Shown here piece by piece: positions 20,996 to 23,825 of a stretch of 23,825 nt of DNA. Both the position numbers and the translations under genes were made by a program. Numbering within the stretch: the first letter of the stretch is position 1; each line of letters starts with the position of its first letter. Source of the DNA: a virus; the IMG/VR virus record IMGVR_UViG_3300025325_000137, positions 1-23,825 of that record; one strand, 5' to 3'. The notes beneath the pieces are model-generated. The model did no database searches. It saw only the letters and a program-made list of their open reading frames with translations, and was not told the origin of the DNA.

Positions 20996-21280
20996 CTACT
21001 TTAGCAGACTGCCAATCGGATTAATCCCCAGATAGTCGAAGTCCTGCCGTCCGCGCATCTCGACAACTTCACCCGCCACAATCCAGCGGGACCGCCAGCG
21101 GCGCTTGTGAAACCCGGAAAACTCGGTGCGCGCACCATGTTGTTCCATAATGATTATCGCATGATTATGCAGAACCGCTGCGTCTCGCGCGGACAAGTGG
21201 AGCGCGTCAGTCTTCGGGTTAATGCTGATGCTTTTCGGCATCGCGCAAGCGATGATGTTTTTTGCTGTGCGCTTTTTCAT
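20996..21280 (-). CDS. Hypothetical basic protein, 94 aa
   Basis: On the minus strand the ATG at 21280 is preceded by GGAGACGGA and overlaps the stop of the zinc-ribbon gene upstream (ATGA), which decides the start; a longer upstream extension of the same frame has no site. The 94-residue product (MKKRTAKNIIACAMPKSISI) has a basic N-terminus and a central basic HKRRWRSRW segment, and ends IGSLLK just before the terminator. I do not recognise the family. It is the last gene of the leftward operon. Confidence 0.6.
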   Translation of the reverse strand: MKKRTAKNIIACAMPKSISINPKTDALHLSARDAAVLHNHAIIIMEQHGARTEFSGFHKRRWRSRWIVAGEVVEMRGRQDFDYLGINPIGSLLK

Positions 21281-21528
21281 TCCGTCTCCCCATGCGCCAG
21301 ACGATCCCGGCAGGACCAGCAGTAAAACAGATTGCCGATTCCTATCAGTTGATCCACGTCGAACTGATGCCCGCATTCCGCGCACGTGCGCGGCGCTTGC
21401 AGTGCGATGAGCGAAGCCTTGAGACGCGCATTCTCGCTGATCAGCCGCTCGACCTTCAGGCGTAGGAGGTGGTTCTGCTCTATGAGGGACAGGTGCTTGT
21501 TCTCATCCCACCATTTTCGATGTGTCAT
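21277..21528 (-). CDS. Coiled-coil zinc-ribbon protein, 83 aa
   Basis: The start at ATG 21528 follows AGGAGG on the minus strand, about 10 bases upstream. The product has an N-terminal helix with leucine-zipper character (LIEQNHLLRLKVERLISENA, about 16-35), then a zinc ribbon: CAEC at about 49-52 and CWSC at about 70-73. A coil plus ribbon suggests a dimeric DNA- or RNA-binding adaptor, for example a small transcription or host-takeover factor. No family is identified. It is tightly coupled to both neighbours. Confidence 0.65.
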   Translation of the reverse strand: MTHRKWWDENKHLSLIEQNHLLRLKVERLISENARLKASLIALQAPRTCAECGHQFDVDQLIGIGNLFYCWSCRDRLAHGETE

Positions 21529-21542
21529 TGAATAGCTGCCTC

Positions 21543-21674
21543 CTATTTTAAGCACAAATACCACGGATAATGAGCTAAACAGTCTGGCAGCACGAACACT
21601 ACATAGAGCACGGTAACCAAGATCGCCACCAGTAGCAACAGCACAAGCAGTAGATGCCGTCTCGCTGAGTTCAC
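21543..21674 (-). CDS. Very small single-pass membrane protein, 43 aa
   Basis: This 43-codon gene starts at GTG 21674 and overlaps the preceding stop (GTGA). Minus-strand CAGGAG, 9 bases before the GTG, supplies a ribosome site. The product has a basic N-terminus (MNSARRH), one strong hydrophobic helix (about 8-29, LLLVLLLLVAILVTVLYVVF) and a short C-tail with two cysteines. The N-in/C-out topology resembles small membrane effectors or holin-like peptides, but nothing proves function. The stop TAG forms the first bases of the next gene's AGGAGG site. Confidence 0.6.
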   Translation of the reverse strand: MNSARRHLLLVLLLLVAILVTVLYVVFVLPDCLAHYPWYLCLK

Positions 21675-22438
21675 GATTTATGCTCCTGCGGCGCTAACGT
21701 CATCAGCAGTGTCTCCAGTTGCGCGTTCTGCCGATCCCGCGTGGCAGAGTAGACGCCGTTGGCGGCGAAGGTGGCGGCGTGGGCGGCGGCGAAGGTGGCG
21801 ACGGCGGCGGCGGCGAGGGCGTCGGCGGCGGCGGTGGCGAGGGCGTCGGCGGCGGCGTGGTCGGCGGCGAAGTCGGCGGCGGCGAAGTCGGCGACTACTG
21901 TTGCGGTGTCGGTGGCGTAGTCGGCGGCGGTGTCGTAGTCGGCGGCGGTGGCGGCGGCAGTGACGGCGGCGTCGTAAGCGTTGACGCACGCCGCTTCCAA
22001 TTCCGCATCGGTCGCATCCCCGTCCAACCAGCGTCGCTTGGTCGCCAAGACCGCCACACTGCGCGGGTCCGGGTTGTCGACCAGCGCCAGCGCTTCCTCC
22101 GCGCACCACAGCATAAACTCATGCAGCACGCGGGTCGCGTCCGCCACCCACAGGCACAACCGTTCGCTGGCAACGTGTTTATTGCCGCCATGCGCGATGA
22201 TGGTTCCCCGCAGGAGCGCTCGCTCCACCCCCGCGCCGGGCGCAAACTGAAGCGCATCCAGTGCGCGCTCGCTGCCATGCAGTCCATGCACGCAGGGAAT
22301 AATCTCGCCCTCCACCCGCAGTGCCTGACCGGGGACAACCGGTAAGTTTTCTTCCCCGGTTGTGAACTCGCCGTTTACGACGCGCACAAAGTGCCAGACC
22401 AAAAACCCATCGCTTGCCTCAATCTTGTTTATTGTCAT
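21671..22438 (-). CDS. Alanine-rich repeat protein with conserved N-terminal domain (DUF7666-like), 255 aa
   Basis: The ATG at 22438 has AGGAG upstream on the minus strand. Residues about 1-125 are a compact domain (IIPCVHGLHGSERALDALQF, RLCLWVADATRVLHEFMLWC) that I recognise as the one fronting many phage proteins with Ala repeats, often labelled DUF7666. Residues about 145-235 are an Ala-rich low-complexity stretch in which Asp, Phe, Tyr and His recur every four or five positions, probably helical, made of GCC/GAC/TTC codons. The tail (RDRQNAQLETLLMTLAPQE) matches the paralogue at 1-311. Function is unknown. Its start overlaps the ribbon-helix-helix gene by 20 bases. Confidence 0.75.
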   Translation of the reverse strand: MTINKIEASDGFLVWHFVRVVNGEFTTGEENLPVVPGQALRVEGEIIPCVHGLHGSERALDALQFAPGAGVERALLRGTIIAHGGNKHVASERLCLWVADATRVLHEFMLWCAEEALALVDNPDPRSVAVLATKRRWLDGDATDAELEAACVNAYDAAVTAAATAADYDTAADYATDTATVVADFAAADFAADHAAADALATAAADALAAAAVATFAAAHAATFAANGVYSATRDRQNAQLETLLMTLAPQEHKS

Positions 22439-22607
22439 TCTCCTGTTTCTCCAGTTCCCGGTCTATTAAATACCGAATCGTCTTGCTGATACTGGCATGT
22501 CCGCGATTGTCCCGGATGTCTATGCCGCGCTCAGTCAGCGACCCCATGATTCTCTGGAGCTTATCGCGGTATTCGTCGGGCAGATAGAGCTGGATCGTTT
22601 GTGACAT
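22419..22607 (-). CDS. Ribbon-helix-helix transcriptional regulator, 62 aa
   Basis: This 62-residue product has the ribbon-helix-helix pattern: an N-terminal strand (QTIQLYLPDEY), a first helix (RDKLQRIMGSLTERG), a loop, and a second helix beginning SISKTIRYLIDRELEK. Such proteins dimerise and insert a beta ribbon in the major groove, often repressing their own promoter. The ATG at 22607 has AGGAG (minus strand, 22617-22613) at 5-base spacing, and a near-consensus promoter lies just upstream. It heads the leftward cluster and is likely to control it. Confidence 0.8.
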   Translation of the reverse strand: MSQTIQLYLPDEYRDKLQRIMGSLTERGIDIRDNRGHASISKTIRYLIDRELEKQENDNKQD

Positions 22608-22630
22608 ATGCGCTCCTGTCTGTTTCTTCC

Positions 22631-22659
22631 ATTATATAAGCATATACCTATATTATCAA
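22631..22659 (-). promoter_or_regulatory. Near-consensus sigma70 promoter of the leftward regulator cluster
   Basis: On the minus strand TTGATA (22659-22654), a 17-base spacer, then TATAAT (22636-22631). The start would be near 22624, 17 bases before the ATG at 22607. The spacer is very AT-rich with repeated TATA-like steps, in contrast to the flanking DNA, and is a likely operator for the regulator. The upstream gene's stop lies only two bases beyond the -35 box. Confidence 0.75.
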
Positions 22660-22660
22660 G

Positions 22661-23398
22661 TCAATTTCCGATGACGGTATGCCGGTTACCCGTTCCGACG
22701 ATCAGCCACCATACCGCACCACCATCACATATGCCCATCTCGCGGCGTGCGAAGAAATGACCCAGCAGCGTCGCGCCAGAGGGCAAACAGAATAGGCCGC
22801 TTGCGGATGGCACGAACGGCCCAAGCCCGGTGCGCCAGATGTCCAGGTGCTCAACCACGCTGCTGCTGAGATAGTCCACAAAGCGCGTGTAGCCCTGACA
22901 GTACAACGCGGCACAATTCCGAACACCGGTTAACCGAGCAACATGGACTACCGCGTGTCCCTCCGTGATGAGCACCGCATCGATGATCCCTTGCTGCGTG
23001 CCCAGCCACGCCAGCACGTAATCGAGGCGGCAATCGTACAGACCGCGCGCGTACCGACAGCCGCCGGATTGCGGATCGAACAGCGACCGCCACACAAGCT
23101 CGCTGATGATCGCGCGTGTGTCCGCCCCCCAGACGATCCCATATTCCGTCTGCGTGATAATCGCCGCAAGGTCCGCCCAGGTCAGTCCGGGGATGGATGC
23201 TTGCAATGCCGCCAGCGCGTAATAGGCGCATCCGGCGCGATCTTGTGGCCCGCATGGGACATCCGGTTTCAGAAACATGTACAGCGCGTCGGACGCCACA
23301 ATGCGCGCCTGCGTGAGAGACGCCGGGTCCACTGGCTGCCACGTGACTCCGGAAGCTGCGAAAACGGCGGTGAGGACGGTGATGATCAGCGCGGCCAT
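22661..23398 (-). CDS. Secreted protein, possibly papain/C39-like cysteine peptidase, 245 aa
   Basis: The N-terminus (MAALIITVLTAVFAASG) is a typical short signal peptide. After it, residues 52-68 (QDRAGCAYYALAALQAS) have a Gln and Cys57 at the head of a helix, and EGHAVVHVARLTG (146-158) supplies His148, followed by a strand and VDYLSSSVVEHLDIW. This Gln-Cys-His order and spacing is reminiscent of C39/papain-like peptidase folds. I infer the fold from this pattern and did not recognise a family. Extra cysteines suggest an oxidising extracellular location. Such an enzyme could act at the envelope, for example in superinfection control. Start ATG 23398 overlaps the upstream gene by 13 bases. 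Confidence 0.55.
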   Translation of the reverse strand: MAALIITVLTAVFAASGVTWQPVDPASLTQARIVASDALYMFLKPDVPCGPQDRAGCAYYALAALQASIPGLTWADLAAIITQTEYGIVWGADTRAIISELVWRSLFDPQSGGCRYARGLYDCRLDYVLAWLGTQQGIIDAVLITEGHAVVHVARLTGVRNCAALYCQGYTRFVDYLSSSVVEHLDIWRTGLGPFVPSASGLFCLPSGATLLGHFFARREMGICDGGAVWWLIVGTGNRHTVIGN

Positions 23399-23577
23399 TT
23401 GCTTCGCCTAATAGCTTTGCGTAGTTCATTTTCCAATATGCGGTCATTGTGTTCTGGATTGGAACACCGATAACCCCACAATCGGTAATGGACCATTGGC
23501 TGGTCACAGATCGGACAGCGTAGATCTTGATGTATTTTATCTAGTCGGGTTTCAACAGTCAAAGTCGTTTTCTTCAT
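23386..23577 (-). CDS. Small zinc-ribbon-like protein, 63 aa
   Basis: ATG 23577 overlaps the stop of the upstream gene (ATGA) and has AGGTGG on the minus strand, 8 bases away. The 63-residue product has CPIC at about 21-24 and a third Cys at 38 in YRCSNPEHNDR, with nearby His that could complete a zinc site (pattern CPxC-x13-C-x4-H). The C-terminus is basic (RKAIRRSKW). This suggests a nucleic-acid-binding or structural zinc finger. No family identified. Confidence 0.6.
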   Translation of the reverse strand: MKKTTLTVETRLDKIHQDLRCPICDQPMVHYRLWGYRCSNPEHNDRILENELRKAIRRSKWPR

Positions 23578-23825
23578 TGACAGGCCACCTCAACTGGCTC
23601 ATCGCCGTACCCCGGTCCAACTTCGCTGATCGCAATCGTATGTATCCATAGGCGACTATCCGCCTGAAACACCGGCCAGGGAATGGTAAACGTAAAGCGC
23701 CCATACCAGTCACTGTCTCCACTCGTGATGAGCCACGCCGCCGACCAAGGCGCGGTATCACTTCCGAACATGGGTGCAGGCGGGGACTGCTGAACAAGCA
23801 CGGTCGGGTTGCACGCGCCGGAGTG
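23574..23825 (-). CDS. Hypothetical protein, C-terminal part (5' end outside window)
   Basis: The frame is open to the right window edge, so the start is not visible; about 83 residues remain, ending ...GDEPVEVACQ. An in-frame GTG at 23801 exists but has no ribosome site, so the true start is likely beyond the edge. The sequence is hydrophilic and beta-like (TSGDSDWYGRFTFTIPWPVF), with Pro-rich spacing and two cysteines, compatible with an exported or surface protein. Its stop overlaps the next gene (ATGA). Confidence 0.6.
   Translation of the reverse strand, partial: HSGACNPTVLVQQSPPAPMFGSDTAPWSAAWLITSGDSDWYGRFTFTIPWPVFQADSRLWIHTIAISEVGPGYGDEPVEVACQ

Noticed and set aside
21678-22109. Arg-rich minus-strand frame and Gly/Arg-rich plus-strand frames over the GCC/GGC repeat tract
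   Set aside because: These are other-frame readings of the Ala-rich repeat. The Ala frame has the conserved flanks and a paralogue, so the others are artefacts of triplet repetition.
1-23825. CRISPR array, tRNA or rRNA genes
   Set aside because: I saw no regularly spaced direct repeats and no cloverleaf-like segment with a clear acceptor and T-arm. I did not run a covariance search, so a divergent tRNA could be missed.

Overview
The window is a 23.8-kb piece of a tailed double-stranded DNA phage or prophage with a siphovirus layout and an HK97-type head. The evidence is an ordered run of terminase, HK97-family portal, MuF-type minor head protein, protease/major capsid fusion, head-tail connector, tail tube, tape measure, tail hub and tail-tip genes, almost all overlapping or a few bases apart. 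The sequence is moderately GC-rich and uses ordinary bacterial signals (AGGAG-type ribosome sites, sigma70-like boxes). I see no integrase, excisionase or replication gene, and the host cannot be read from the sequence. The style of several proteins reminds me of phages of Chloroflexota or similar bacteria, but that is only an impression.

Layout. Bases 1-773 hold three small rightward accessory genes; the first is cut by the window edge and is a paralogue of a leftward gene near the right end. A strong intrinsic terminator follows at 841-874. From 921 to 20923 runs one long rightward late region: a virion-like protein and three small unknown genes (921-3049), TerS, TerL, portal, MuF protein with an intein, a morphogenesis protein, a protease-scaffold-capsid fusion, a beta-helix protein, connector and neck genes, decoration protein, tail tube, chaperone, a 40-residue ORF, tape measure with a LysM-like segment, tail hub, tail tip, then a membrane-anchored coiled-coil protein and a holin-like protein. 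A terminator at 20949-20985 separates this from a leftward accessory region (20996-23825) of small, tightly coupled genes: a ribbon-helix-helix regulator behind a near-consensus promoter, an alanine-rich protein, two zinc-ribbon proteins, a tiny membrane protein and secreted proteins, one of which may be a papain/C39-like peptidase.

The most unusual item lies in the MuF gene. Its conserved HPxCRC motif is split by a 275-residue intein that has all the splicing residues but no recognisable endonuclease on the sense strand. The opposite strand of the same DNA carries a 251-codon gene for a Vsr/EDxHD-type homing endonuclease, with its own GGAGGT ribosome site and a perfect extended -10 element (TGTTATAAT) embedded in the codons of the intein C-terminal splice junction. 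The sense strand therefore encodes a protein-splicing element while the antisense strand appears to encode the nuclease that would mobilise it, in exactly opposed codon register.
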